Source of the DNA: Platycnemis pennipes
Lineage: Eukaryota > Arthropoda > Insecta > Odonata > Platycnemididae
Length of the DNA: 64,000 nt
Assembly: GCA_933228895.1 (NCBI GenBank)
Contig: OW121846.1
Coordinates: forward strand, 80,116,064-80,180,063
Direction of reading: 5' to 3'
Shown: positions 34,236 through 46,610 of the stretch, one piece after another
Numbering within the stretch: the first letter of the stretch is position 1
Layout of the letters: every line of letters begins with the position of its first letter
Notes under the pieces: generated by a model
What the model was told of the DNA's origin: nothing
What the model saw: only the letters and a program-made list of their open reading frames with translations
Databases searched by the model: none
Translations under genes and position numbers: made by a program

Positions 34236-35655
34236 TTGGTGTTTAACGATGAGGTCAATGTCCTTATTCTTCGGGAGACGGAGAGGAATGCGGAGTGCAT
34301 ATTCTTGAACAACCCATCTCCTAGAGGCAGGATAACGGACTGGAAGCCATTGGATAGGGAGGAGTTTAATGTTTGGTTGGGCCTGCTCTTCCACATGGGG
34401 ACAATTAGAACAAACCGGATGTCTGATTATTGAAAAACATCGATATTTTTCAATTTTAAATATTCCGGGATTCGATGCCGAGGGATCGTTTCCTAGGGGT
34501 ATTGAAAGCACTGCACTTTGCTAAAAATCATGATGAGAATGATCCTGCTCCCAGAGATCGTGTATATAAAATAAGATGCCTTCTACATCTACATAATACC
34601 CTGCAAGCCACCATATAGGTGTGTGGCAGGGGACTAAACTATACCTCTAAACTGCTTCCAGGAGGCGATGGAGGAAGGGAATTGTGCATCGACGAGTCGA
34701 TGCTACTCTGGAGAGGCCGCTTGGTTTTTCGCCAATACCTTCAGGGTAAAAAACACAAGCATGGCATAAAAATGTATATGCTTTGTGAACCTGCAAGGTT
34801 AGTCCACCGCTTGATTATTTACGCGAGCTCCGGAGATGATGAGTTGGGTGGACGAAGACATGGAGATCAAGTTGTGCATAAACGTTTAGAGAACTTTTAG
34901 CGTAATGGAAACAGTGTTTATCTGAACAATTATTGTAACAATGTACGTTTAACTAGGGATCTGTTTTCAAGTGAAACGTACTGCACAGGAACCCTGCGAG
35001 CGAACAGGAAAGAAAATGTAAAAGGGGTTTTCGGCCGAAAATTGCCAAAGGGAGAGGTCATTAATCGCTGGAATAAGTATGGAATTTGCGTCTTTCGATG
35101 GAAAGACAAGACAGACGCTGCCATGATTTTCCTTATTTGGAAGCAACTCTGTACCAAATTCACGACCAGGCAGAGGAGAAGCCGTAGCTACTTAGAATAA
35201 GTTTAGGGGGGGGAGGGGGTGGATAATTGTGACCAGCTGTTGTCGTACTACACCTGTGAACACAAAACGTCAGGGTCAGGGTAAAACGAGTGAGTCAGGG
35301 GTATAAGAAGGTAGGAATCCACATATTTCAGATTATGCTGGTGAACAGCTATATGCTTTATAACAAATAGAGCGGGAATAAAAAGAGCCTTTATGCTTTT
35401 AGGTTTGAGTTAATTGAGTCCTTACTTTCCAGTAGGACAAAGGCTTTGATTGCTTTTCCGCAACCAAAAAGGGGTCTCGCCCACTTTCCCGCTATAACAG
35501 CTGTTGGGGAGAAAGGGAAAAATAGCAGGAGAGATGCAGAATATGTCACACTAAGGGAGTACAGAAATCTGTGGTGTACATTTGTCCTGACTCTGAGGGC
35601 AAGCCGTGACTTTGCTTGCGCCGTTGCTTACAGGAATTTCATAATAATATTTTAG
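34236..35655 (+). pseudogene. piggyBac 3 transposase, decayed
   Basis: Family-ordered pieces: LDREEFNVWLGLLFHMGTIR (to a stop at 34431), RDRFLGVLKALHFAKNHDEN and DRVYKIRC in another frame (34485-34578), a LINE tail (34581-34633), then ELCIDESMLLWRGRLVFRQY with the first catalytic aspartate (34679-34740), KHGIKMYML, RRHGDQVVHKRLE, a stop, and SVYLNNYCNNVRL. In the last the expected DNY/DNF aspartate reads as N. This is followed by TYCTGTLRANRKENVKGV and a C-terminal piece with RRDAEYVTLREYRNLW and FACAVAYRNF, which recalls the cysteine-rich tail of the family with cysteines lost. Many stops and frameshifts; not functional. Confidence 0.85.
34581..34633 (-). mobile_element. LINE 3' tail inserted in the piggyBac 3 transposase
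   Basis: TTCTACATCTACATAATACC and the following bases match the tail at 33350-33402. It separates transposase homology ending at about 34579 from homology resuming at about 34660. Either a very short 5'-truncated LINE insertion or a patch copied from the neighbouring tail 1.2 kb away. Confidence 0.6.
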
Positions 35656-36235
35656 TTTTCGTGAAAATCTATTCTCGTAGCATTTTTGTTTGCATAATTG
35701 TGGATTCCAATATAATACATTTTATAAGGTATTAAGTTTAGATTCATTCTTTAGTCTTTAAATATTGCGTTTTCGTTATTATAATATTTAATAATTCATG
35801 ATTTTCAAGGTTTTCCGTAAAGACATTTTTCCTGTAGCAAATATTGTAATTCATTTAATTATTGGTGACATCTCTTTTGTCATTGCTGTTATAGACTTAT
35901 TTTTCAGAATATATTTTTTATTTTTTTATTGTGTACCATTACATTATTCAAAACTGCTATGTTTGAATGAGTGTGTAAATGTATGTATACATACATTTGT
36001 GAGATCTTACGTTTGGAAGAATACTGTACTGCATCGAGCATTTTTGCATACTATGATAAAATATAGTTTATCCAATGCACATCGGGTTGATTTATTATTA
36101 TTGTAAGTAATGCAGTTATTTATCCAATGTTTAAAATCACTAGTAAGTCAACGTAGCTCCCTGAGTTTGTTACAGTTCCGTATTTCTGAAGTGTATACGC
36201 GAGCTTAAAATTCAGAGAACTGGGTGTTCTAAATT

Positions 36236-36430
36236 GGTAAAAAAAGGAAGTGAGCAATGAAATTGAGGAAAAGAGATAGAAGGAACAGGAATTTGGATGG
36301 TCAGGGGTTAGAAAAGGAACCACTAAAGGAGAGGAAAGAAAGTGGTGGCTTGGCAGGGGTTGGGGAAAAGGAAGCGACAAGTGAAACCCGAAGGGGGGAG
36401 AGGCAAGGGCATAGGACAACAGAAAGGGTA
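36236..36430. other. Purine-rich tract inside piggyBac 3
   Basis: Roughly 190 bp dominated by G and A on the plus strand. The 108-codon minus-strand frame across it is a low-complexity artefact. Origin unknown; it may be a Penelope-like 3' region, since those copies are pyrimidine-rich in sense orientation. Confidence 0.35.
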
Positions 36431-37529
36431 CAATAGACCGAGGCACTCAGCGGCTCATAAACATTTTTACCGAGGACGGGTTTTTCCAAGGATACTAATA
36501 GAATCAGTGGGGTTTTCATAGAGACAATTGCAGAATGTCTGCCATGACGAATGCTCAGGCATGCTACGAGCGGGCGACACCCAGCGGACGAGTGATATCA
36601 TGGGATTCCAAAATAATTTGGCGTGATCGCTAATTATATCATGGTAAATACGAACCAGAGAGTATAAGCAGTTAGGCTAGCGCGTATAACTATAGTGATA
36701 GTGCTGCTGCCTGAGCTACGATCAATATAATTTTATAGTTGTCAGTGGCTTTCATGGGGGCAAAATCTTTGAAGCGCCTAGAGATATGGGGTTTTTTCTT
36801 GTACAGTAGGGAAGGAAAATTTAAGGAGTACAAGGAGAAGGAAAATTTAAAACACTGCTGAGTAAAATGTATTTAACCATTACGAATAGAGAACACATTT
36901 TATCTTCATATAACTCAACTCAAAGCCGAAATATTTATAGCAAAAAAATGCGATCAAGATAAGTGCAAATTACATGCATTCTTACAGAACAAAAATTAAA
37001 TTTAAAATATAAGCAGACAGATACCTGTGTGAAAACTTCCTTGCTTAGATAAACGCAACCATTAACCTCTTATTGAACTTAACCAAGACATTTGAAGTTT
37101 TTCTCTAAAATTTCGCAAAAGAAACGAATCACCGCATCAGTTGTGCGGGTTGCATAAGTCAGGAAACATCGCCAGGAGCGGATGACATTCCTGAATGTCA
37201 TAAAAAAAAATTTTAAAAAAGAGATGAAAAAAGGCAAGTACACGTTATTTATGTGTATGTTATGCTTAAATTAGGCAAACCAAATAGAATTAGGCAAAAA
37301 AACATATTCCGACACCGGCAAAGGTACCATCATATGGTGCCGCATTGAAAGGGAAGACTGGGTATGCTAATATACGTATCATAAATGACACCTGATGTGT
37401 TTAAACCATGGTAGAAACCATGTAAATATTCAGCACAGAGCTAAAAATTCAAAATTCTTTCTTTTATTATGACTTATGAAAAGAATATAAAGAGACAAGG
37501 AGAAATAGTAGCCTATGACCAAATAATGA

Positions 37530-38430
37530 ATCAATGCATAATTATAATTTCTTGCTCTCACTTCTATGTGACAAATGTGAAGAAGTATTAAAGCATATAT
37601 CTAGGCGAAGAGCTATTAAATCTAGTTGTACGTGAAGAGGTATTAAATAACAAGCAAATAATATCAGTTTATAATTAGCTGCTGGGCAGTATTCCCTGCC
37701 AAGTTCATGACAGAGTAAGCCTACATTGGGGTTTATGAAAAACATGTTATATTGGTGAAATATATAACTTATTTCGTTGGGTGATGCGGGATGTGTTACC
37801 TTCGGAATTCATTGTTTACAATTTAAGCATGAAAAGGGGATTTATATCGAAATCAACTCTGGTATGCAGTGTAGACGGCATTTTCAAAACACCTGTGCAT
37901 TAACAGAGTAGCCATAAATGCACAGAATACTATATAAATTCAGAAAAACATAAAAACATTCGTATGAGAGTGATCGTAGCGCAGCTCAAAGTTTTAGTGG
38001 GACCGTAAGTAGGGAAACTGGAGCATGACCACATATTTCCTACTCTTCGTCTTCAGAAGTAGTTACTACCTGAGAGTTCAGATGTACCCTTCTTGACATA
38101 ACAAGTGTTTAAAAATAATTTTATTTGAATGTCAATATATTCAGTGCCATAGAATTCGTTCAAAATAAGGAAAACGTTCTCTAACCGAAAACATTGGCGA
38201 TGCTCGTGTTCGGTTCTTGCTGAGGGTTGAGCTTGAGAGGGGGGCGGAATGGAGTGGGAAGGATGGGGCAGCAGTCAATTATAAACTGGTATTATTTGCG
38301 GGTTATATAATATTTCTTACCAGGAATATAGCTTTAATACCTCTGTGCGTAGAAACATGCTTTGTTGCATCTTTACTTTTGTCACATAGAAGTGAGAGCA
38401 AGAAATGATAATAATGCATTCATGCATTAT
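37530..38430. repeat. Foldback: inverted repeat with about 150-bp arms
   Basis: The left arm (about 37530-37690) and right arm (about 38265-38430) are inverted copies sharing TTTCTTGCTCTCACTTC, TATGTGACAAA, GAGGTATTAAA, GCAAATAAT, CAGTTTATAATT. The interior of about 570 bp contains at 38190-38240 a stretch resembling alpha sequence around 3250-3300. Element class unknown. Confidence 0.6.
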
Positions 38431-38559
38431 ATGGTCATGGGCTATTATTGCTCGTGGTCTCTTCATATTCATTTCATCATGCAAAAAAAATTCGCAATCT
38501 CCAACTTACATAGATCTATGGTCAGACAAACAAAAACATGCATGCCTAATAAGGCCTAG

Positions 38560-38830
38560 GAAGTGCGGTCGGAAATCAGGCCCACAAGACTGTTCGCCGC
38601 GGCTCCCGAGGCGATTCCCCCCCCTTCTCCCCAGTCCCCCTCACTCCGCAAAAATGCCAGACGTCCTTCGCCCCCCCCCCCCCCCCCGGGACAATAAAGC
38701 TTGTTGTGTCTTCCGCTGCGAGGGTTGATTGAGCCTCTAGCCTTGACCGCTGCATCTGCGTTTCATCCTGCTGTCATGTAGCGGCTGAATCCGTCTGCGA
38801 ACAAAGGAGCTACCCATGCCAACCCCCAGG
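38560..38830. other. GC-rich segment with a long C run
   Basis: Locally GC-rich DNA with a run of about 18 C near 38671-38688 and a preceding C/T-rich stretch. The frame at 38405-38728 crosses the homopolymer and is not a credible gene. Confidence 0.45.
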
Positions 38831-39365
38831 AAAGTGTGAGTTGATCATATCGTCGGGAGCGGGAGAGATAGACGCCGCGTTCCTGAGGTATTGTTTATAA
38901 AGTGGCCGGGAGTCGAATTAATATCCGAAATTGGCGCGTGGTGGGGTGTGGAAGGTTAATTTCAGGAAATGAAAGAAGGGAAATACTTGGTTTTGGCATT
39001 TGCCTAAGTTAGAGAAAATTTATTGGTACACTGACTACACATCTAATGACGTCAGTGCTACCATTGCTCTGCACTCGCAAATCATCTCAAGTTTCTTTTA
39101 CTACAATAATCATCGCGCTAAATTATGATATTGACATAATTTTGCGAGAAATCACCTTGCTAGCATATTTTAATTCAGCATTCATCTTTTTACAGACTAT
39201 AAGTTCTCTTCTCAAATGAAACAAAATGTAAAACTAATGGTTCAGAACATCTATATCATATCACTTTACATCTAGGCCAGAAAAAATTTGAAAATATTCG
39301 TATTAGTTTTTCCTAGAGAATTCGTGGGAAGTGACTGAAAAAAATGCTTATTTTCGCATTGCTTG

Positions 39366-40650
39366 AGACCTGGTGGTCAGGTTGTTGAAGTTAAGAATAT
39401 TTCAAGGAGGATATGTGGGAGGAGAGAGTCCGAAATAGGTTGAAGTGGTGTTTACCATGCATTGACATGCTCGTAGCGTTGAGTTTCGGCGAAGGCGATT
39501 ATCTCCGATGGCGCGAGTCTTTCGAGCATCCCTATTGTTTCCGCAAGCGCGGCGGCCACGCCTTTTCCCGTCCCTCCTCCCGGCACATGCCCCTCCAGAA
39601 TACCTCCGCATCCACCACGCTGGGCGAGTCGCCGCCAATCCGACACAACAGACAACCATTCTATCCCCTCTTTCTCTCTCCGGCTCCGTACCGCCCACGC
39701 ACTTTTCGACGCTCTTCGCATCCGCGGTTGTTTCGAGTCCGAAAAGTCGCTAATTTATTCTCACGCATAAAAAGGCACCCTGAAACGTTTGTTTCCCCCT
39801 AAAAGAGTCAACAGTAGAAATAACTCATCAGGCATGCCCTAATTTGAGGTATTATTCATGTATGAATGCTTAAACGCTCATTTGGAGGTGATTTTCCGAC
39901 GAAGACGGCAGTTATCAAAATGAAACAAGGATCGTAATGGACGAGATGGTTTAGCATGACTCTTACGTTATTAGCTCACGGAATAATGACTCGGTTCTGG
40001 AATGAAATAAGTAATACACTGGTAAATTTTTTGTAAGAGTTACAATGAATCATAGCGAGTTTTTTTAGGTATCGCTCTTCCTAAAAATTTTATGTATGGA
40101 AACCAACTCCAGAGTATTTTTCGCATTCCTATAATATTTAATGGCGTGGAAAGGCTTTCAAGTGAAAATTGAAAGAGCTTTTTCGAATTCTTCTAAGACC
40201 CCGTCTTTTGTACTTGTTCTTATGAATATATTTTCGCGTCCACATTAATTTTGGAGACGAAAATCCTTTGATATCATTTTGCTAGGTATAAGTAGGCACG
40301 ATTCAGTGACACAAAGAATGATGGTAATTTTTTCAAGGAATGAAATAACGGAAATTTGGGCTACTGGACCATAACAAGAAGATAGAAATCTCTCTTTTTA
40401 TATATCCACCCATCTGTTTATGAAAAAATATATTTCATCGTTGTGAAAGTAAGTAATTTCTTTTAGACATAGGTAATGATTTGGTTACATCTGTTTCAGT
40501 TGAACTTTAGTACTCTTCTTGATAAAAACTGAGTGACTAATATACGATTTAAAATAACGTGCCCTGTTATGAAGTATGGAATTTCTGGGAAAATGGCGGA
40601 AAGCAAGATATGCTGTCATCTTATTCAAGGGAGGTAACCAACAGCTGAGA
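39366..40650. repeat. Diverged relative of the alpha promoter region
   Basis: 39380-39600 resembles 5240-5490: a GGTTGTTGAAGTTAAGAATATT start like the GTGGTTAGAG...GGAATA-TGAAGG stretch, then a GC-rich CGGCCACGCCTTTTCCCG island. 40585-40605 has GGGAAAATGGCGGAAAG like 5618-5635. The 129-codon frame at 39413-39802 lies in this island and has no protein similarity that I recognise. It suggests a third, much older unit between the two segments. Confidence 0.4.
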
Positions 40651-43066
40651 ACATTTGCGCCATTTAGGATAGGTGGTTAAATGGTAGGTTTTCAGGGATC
40701 GAAGGAGATTAGGGACACACTCGGCGTCGTCATAGCCTACTCATTTCTGTAACTCGATAGCGTATTGTCGAAAGCATGCTGTTAACGAAAGCCACCGCCT
40801 GCATCGACACACTTTACCGAGAATGCGTTTCTGTAACTCCACTTATCGACAACTCGTGGATGCAAAACATGCCTTACTGGTTTCGGTTACTAACGACGCA
40901 ACGAGAGGCACCCTTGAGAGAGGCAAACATTTTCAATCAATCAGGTGCAGAGATTTTTCACCCTTAATTTGAAAAAAAACGAAGTGATATTCGCCACAAG
41001 CAACGGAGAAACAAGTTTCTATATTCATGGGAGAAACATTAAATATGACGTTTGAGGAATGTTTCCTTTGTTCCCTTAACTAATAATAAAAAAATTATTC
41101 ACCAGAGGCATATTCATAATGCATAGTTTTATTATGAGGGAATAATATACTAGAATAATATATAACATTTCCAATATTATACGTGTATATATGTGTGTCA
41201 ATTAATGACCTTGAAAAAAAATTCATCCACATTGTAAAATAATTCACTTACCAAAAGCAACTTAACAGAAATTTTAAACTTAGATGCAGTTAAATACTTT
41301 TATCATGGTTTGGTAAATTATTGTACAAAAGAATCCCTTGGTTGACATATGTAACTAATTAGTCATGCGATTTTCTAAAATAGTCATAACTCATCACTAC
41401 AAACTGACGGAAATAATATGATATTTAGATGGCAACCCATTACTGGGCCTAACCCACATGAATTAAGTTTGTTTTAAACTATTTCAAGTGATTTAATATG
41501 ACAACTTCCAGTATTAATAGTTTGTTTTCTCTCCATTTTAAAGATATTAAATCTACGGATAAAATAGGTAGATACGTTGTTTCATGTCCTACATCATGGA
41601 GGTTATTTATTGTTAATGAGTTTAATAACTTGAGATAACAAAAATGTGGACAGTAGTTATGCACTGGTGAAAATACAGTTTTAGTTATGTAAAAACTCCT
41701 CTTAAGGACAAACACGTGACAAAAATGAAAATATCTATGCAATCATCGGGGGATTATTGGAAAGAATGAAGTTCAGCACATTTCTCAACATCAAGCTTGG
41801 TTGAGCACACTGTGCAAGTTAACTTATCATAAAATATATTGAATCCACGTTTAAGTTTTAAGCTACTCACCATCGTAAGTGCACCAATTGTTTTGACTGG
41901 TTAGGACCGTTGTATACTCATTTCACTCAAATGACAGCACTATCCAGTATGTACTCACTCAATCATATAGAAAGCTCTATAAAAAAATTGTATCACCGTG
42001 TAAAGCCTTCGGAACATCTCGTAAAACTGATTTTATCGCATATGTGAATACTACAGAGACACCAAAAGAAGTATAACCCCTTATTTATTAAGAGCTTGGG
42101 CAGTCAAAGCGTATTATCTTTCTGAAAAACCCTTGGTCACTACTTGAATAACTCTACTAAGCATTTAGGGAGCACACAATGTAAACAAATGATCACAAAT
42201 GATTTCGGGTGAGGAAGATGTAAATCTGTAAAATTCTGCTTGCTTCATTTGCATATTATTTCCATGAAATACTGAAATTTCTCAATACCTTCGCTCCATT
42301 GTACGTTGTTGATAACAAGTATATGATTGTGGACTTGAAAATGTGGCAACAAAGTTTCTTTCAGGACTTCTCTTCCCTTCAACAAATTAGCTGAAGTGCA
42401 TAGCATAAAATACTTCACCACCAACTGAAGGACACAAATTTGGAAAAAATAATTATAATGCAGTACAATCATTGCCTCTCTTTAAGATTCTCGTATTCAT
42501 TTTACGCCTGGGCTATTTCTTATTTATCAAGCTTAGTCAAGCGACGAATTACTGTGAAGGGGCTCAAAAAAGGAAACGATGGCAATGAAGCAGGTAAAAG
42601 AACATTACACTCAATGCATAAAATATTATAACAAGTAATATTTCGTTTCACAGACGCCAATAAAGTTAAAAAGCAGTAAAATATCTTACCTCTTCTAACA
42701 ACGGGCAATATCATGAGAATCACAAGGACATAGTTTTGCTAGCTAACTGCACCACATTTACCTTCCTAACCTTTGCTCAGATTTTTAAATTGAATTTCAT
42801 GCATTACAAAGGAATTTAATGCACTTCCATAATTAATAAAACACTTATAAATACGTCAGACTAGACCATCTAACGTAAACAAACGGCCGCCATGTTGATC
42901 CAATAAGCTTAACGGGGGATGTTCGAGGCTCCGTTTGCTTAGTAAAAGTTTTCGGTAGCACTGTTGACATTAGTCTTACCGAACAGCGTACAGAAAGCGA
43001 ATTGTCGATAGCCGATTCTTTCGTTAAGCTACCGAGCTATCGACGTCGCTAGTGGATGCTTTCCAG
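40651..43066. other. Mostly AT-rich unique DNA
   Basis: Two short GC-richer patches (40700-40910 and 42880-43060) share bits such as ATTGTCGA and CGTTAA and include GGCCGCCATGTTG near 42889. Nothing coding is supported. Confidence 0.4.
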
Positions 43067-43165
43067 TTACGGAAAACCCTTACAGGGGACCACGGCTTAA
43101 CGTCCCATGCGACGGACGTAGTGCTGAACCTGAGATGCTCTCCACCAGGCACTCATACAGAGACC
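43067..43165 (-). mobile_element. SINE body fragment
   Basis: On the minus strand it carries the same order as the SINE at 3955-4213: GAGTGCCTGGTGGAG, CGTCCGTCGCATGGGACG, TTAAGCCGTGGTCCC. The tRNA-like head is missing. Confidence 0.6.
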
Positions 43166-43199
43166 GTTTGTCACAGAAAAAAACAGGTATCCAGAACAA

Positions 43200-43330
43200 A
43201 CGGGCAGCAATTCACATGCAGTGGCGGTTTTTTTGTTTTCGATCACGTTCAAAGAACCGTCTGAAACCATCCATCTGAAGATGACACAATGTGTTGAAAT
43301 CCGGGTCATGAATAAATTTATAAAGTGAAA
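43200..43330 (+). mobile_element. Penelope-like 3' tail
   Basis: CTGAAGA (43275-43281), hairpin GACAC-AAT-GTGTT (43283-43295), GAAA (43296-43299), CCGGGTC, then AATAAATTTATAA. It has the same layout as the tails at 27351 and 48458. No coding remnant was recognised upstream. Confidence 0.5.
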
Positions 43331-43985
43331 TTTGAAATGTTAGTTATTTCCGCAAAGAAAAATTTCACAAAGCTACCCCTGAATCCGTTCGTTTTATCAA
43401 ATTAGCTTCATCGATAACTCACCAATACGATCATATATTTCGTTATTGTCGATTTCTAAACTCCGAAAAGCATTTGATGGCACTAATATTGATTGCCTTC
43501 ACTATCTATGGTTTGGAGAAAAATACCAAATATATGTTCAGAAATGATAAGTGGCTATGGTGCCATTTACCAAGGTAACTGTAAAATAAGGATTAATTAT
43601 AAACCAATGGCGTATGGGCAGAAGTTCAATTACAGCAATTATACCGTTGGATAGGTAATCATTGATGGACCGTGTATCTCTCGGTGCACTTTTCTGAGTT
43701 AAGGAGTGGCATTAAGCCCGCGTTAAGCCTTAAGCCACAGGATTAAACCCACGTCACGACGCCTCGGGTTTAGCTCCTCACGTCATCCGTTCGTAAAAGC
43801 CTTTTGAATATGTATTCTAACCATATACCACTTATTTTCAATGTGGCAATCATATGGCGGTTTTTTTGCTGCGGCCTTCCCTAAAATGCTACCATAACAA
43901 TGTCAATTTATTCCCTTTTTGTTTATTCAGAGTGATAATTACAACGTGAAATTGAAATACATAAATAACCTATCCCAATTATTGT
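43331..43985. other. AT-rich DNA without recognisable features
   Basis: Nothing supported. Confidence 0.4.
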
Positions 43986-44190
43986 GCTCTAGGATTGAGA
44001 AGTACGGCCTGTATACGCTTGCGTTCGGGAGCTTTGCGGCCGCTTCTCTCCCCGCCCACCTGTTGAGATCCGCTCACCTGTTGCTCACAGATGGTCGGCT
44101 CACCTATTGGCTCCCCTCTCGCCTGCAGGCCCCTCCCATCTCGTCACATTCACCACGCCCTCTCCCCGCTCCGTTCTCAAAACTCACCCT
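43986..44190. promoter_or_regulatory. GC-rich island related to the alpha promoter islands
   Basis: GCGGCCGCTTCTCTCCCCGCC near 44036-44056 parallels GCGGCCGCGCCTTTTCTCCC at 5449. High CpG and C content drops sharply on both sides. Possible promoter or CpG-island remnant. The overlapping 97-codon frame (43919-44212) has no recognisable similarity. Confidence 0.3.
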
Positions 44191-44689
44191 AATGAGTAAA
44201 AGGCGTGAATAGGAGTAACAAGGAGATAAGTGGAAAGTTTTCAGTGCCTATTGCTCACACCAATGTGATTCTCGGTCATCTTTAAAATATTAATAAAAAA
44301 ACACAGCTCCAATAGCAACTGGTTATGCATTTCGTAGCAAGTAGTATTATACGTGCCATCATGGTAAGAGATGTAAAAAGAAGCACACATAGGTATTTCC
44401 TGAATATCATACAATGGAAAGCTACTCGTTTATAGACGTATTCATTTAAACGCACCCAAAGTAAGAATCGTGTATCGGAAGAGTTTGGCTCTGAAACCTT
44501 AGAGACTAAACCCCAAACTTTATCAGTGAGACCAACAGATGCAACAATTTAGGAGAAATAAAATTTGGGACCCAGCGATACAAGAATACCTTTTTACCAC
44601 TACAATATATTACCAAAAAGCAGGACTAGAAAAATTCTTTAAAATACAACACTCCACAGGTTTTTTTCAGGTCAAATTCCACATCAAGG

Positions 44690-44762
44690 CTGGTTGTCTA
44701 CCAACCGCAGCCAAAAGCCACCGAGGCGGCTGCAGTGTATATGTAGATGTTGATGTAGTAAA
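44690..44762 (+). mobile_element. Possible LINE tail
   Basis: GGCGGCTGCAGTGTATATG then TAGATGTTGATGTAG resembles the (TAGATG)-type 3' tails at 33350 and 34581 in opposite orientation. Short and uncertain. Confidence 0.35.
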
Positions 44763-45997
44763 CAGTGTGGAGAGTTTTGCTAATATAAGCATTAAGTAGA
44801 GAGCCGCAAAGTATTAATCCGTGGTCTCGCTAGTATTCACTCATCCCGTGCTGAATATTTAGGAAACAGTAATGTACTACAGTTTTTTCCGATAAGGTTA
44901 TTCCATCATATAACCAGAACTCTCATTAAACTAAGTTCCTCAGATGTTAAGATTTTTCAATAGCACCTCATCTCCACGCATATGGTCCAGCGTTTTTATT
45001 TAACCCTCTGGTTACCGAGCGGGGTCCTTCAGGGACCCCACACTCGAAAAATATTGAATAAATTTCATAATTTTTTTCACGTTCATGGATCTCCTGGCAT
45101 GTGAGCAACTTTGTTATTCCTTTTTTGTCGCCAAAGTAGGATCAAAATTACGTTTATTTGGATTCTGCATCAATGAAAATATGGAGGGGGTCCCAGAAGG
45201 ACCCTACTTGGTAACCCACGTCCCTGACTGAATGTTTGACTGTTTTGCCAAAATGTGTGTGTATAACTGATTATGTTATTAATAATTGTAAATATATATT
45301 ACTATTGCTTTATTAACTAATATAATTATAAACAATTGTATTTAATATGTATTATTATTATTTATGCACTGTAATCGAGCTTTGGATTTTGGCAATTTTT
45401 ATGAGTAATATCTGATCAAGAAAATTTTTATCGTGGGATAATGTTTACTTAGCCTTTTGTTAGGCGTGTCCAACTGTACGGATACTCTTAGTGTAATATT
45501 ATAATTAACGCATCGAAATAGCCTCTTCATAGCTTATCTCCACTTCTCTATATTTATTGTGGTCCTGTCCTGCTTTACGTTCCTTCACTTGGCATCTTTA
45601 GCACATGTCGTGCGAGCGTATAATCCATACATTTTCCCCGTGAAATATTGTTTCGTCGTGTCTGACTATACAATATTGGTGAAAGATCTAAAATATATCT
45701 GTGATTGTGAGTGCGTGTTCTTCACATTGGCAGTTCTCTGCTCGTTTCAGTTACATGCACTATAACAGAGGGACTTCGCATTCAAAATTTTTCGTCTTCA
45801 TTTTACGTTTCAGCTAATTTGCTTGCTGGTAAATATCTGCGGTTCTTCGATCCAACTTTGTTTTGTAATACCATTTACGCATCGAAACTTCAGGTTTGAC
45901 ATTGCTTACCGTAGTGAAAATAGAGATCATACTTTGTGATGGACCACTAACCGAGTTATTTATTCACGACCCAGATTTCCCATCATTTCACGTCAGT

Positions 45998-46008
45998 ATA
46001 AATACAAA
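45998..46008 (+). promoter_or_regulatory. TATA box of piggyBac 4 (putative)
   Basis: GTATAAATACA lies about 290 bp upstream of a strong splice donor (AGAG|GTAAGT, GT at 46295). A matching acceptor TTTATTTAG ends at 46597, just before transposase-like coding sequence. This gives a plausible promoter, 5' untranslated exon and roughly 300-bp intron. Confidence 0.4.
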
Positions 46009-46610
46009 TTGAGTTGCGTACCGGTAAGAGAGGAATTGGGCACCGGACATCCTTCAACGCCCGGAGTCCACTCCCTCTCCTACCGGAATGCACCTGAATC
46101 TGTATGTATGCCAACGTGAAATGAGCATATTCAACAGTCCAATTATCTGAGGTGGTGTGTACATCACATGCAAAGCTTAGTGCCCGTTCCAGTAACAGCC
46201 ATTGCTACAGAGATACTTGTGCGCTACACCTGCTTCAACTAACCAGTGCAGTCAACAGAAGGAAGATAATTCTTCATTTGCAACACCTATAGAGGTAAGT
46301 TCATAAATTTATAGATCAAAAATGTACCGGTATCACTCACAACTATGTTGCGTGTGCTGAAGTTTGACTTATTTACGTTAACACCTATTGGTAAATTAGT
46401 CAAATTTATTCTACCTACAAGCATCATAATAGAAAAATAAGTATTTTTTAAAATTGAAAGCTTTAGTCAAATTTTTACTCTATCAATACAATATTAGTAA
46501 TATTTAAAATATTGTGACTTTTCAAATTTTTCCTAATACCCACTAAAATGGGACTTACAATTATATTCATACTGTGATAAAATTATTTTTTATTTAGAAA
46601 TTACTTCGAA

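Larger units (their letters stand above)
33834..37366 (+). mobile_element. piggyBac element 3
   Basis: The left side has TTAA (33830-33833), then TTCATACCCATTCAATGCGG. The right end reversed reads TTAG, then CATACCCA, a short spacer and TTCAATGCGG, so the right flank is a mutated TTAA (CTAA, 37367-37370). Next to the left repeat is a palindrome with 13-bp arms GCGGATGACTGCC (33850-33877). Related palindromes lie at 33892-33919 and 37178-37201, and a different one at the right end (37323-37341). The plus-strand transposase is decayed and interrupted by a LINE tail. The 1.7 kb between the gene and the right end is long for this family and may contain other insertions. Confidence 0.75.

Noticed and set aside
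38405..38728. 107-codon frame
   Set aside because: Crosses a run of about 18 C; compositional artefact.
39413..39802. 129-codon frame and overlapping minus-strand frames
   Set aside because: GC-rich island with open frames on both strands, as expected by chance at high GC; no recognisable domain.
45185..45214. Right end of a 210-bp piggyBac-derived MITE starting at 45004
   Set aside because: The inverted module lacks the outer CCCTCT part and a TTAA; better explained as an internal repeat of piggyBac 4.
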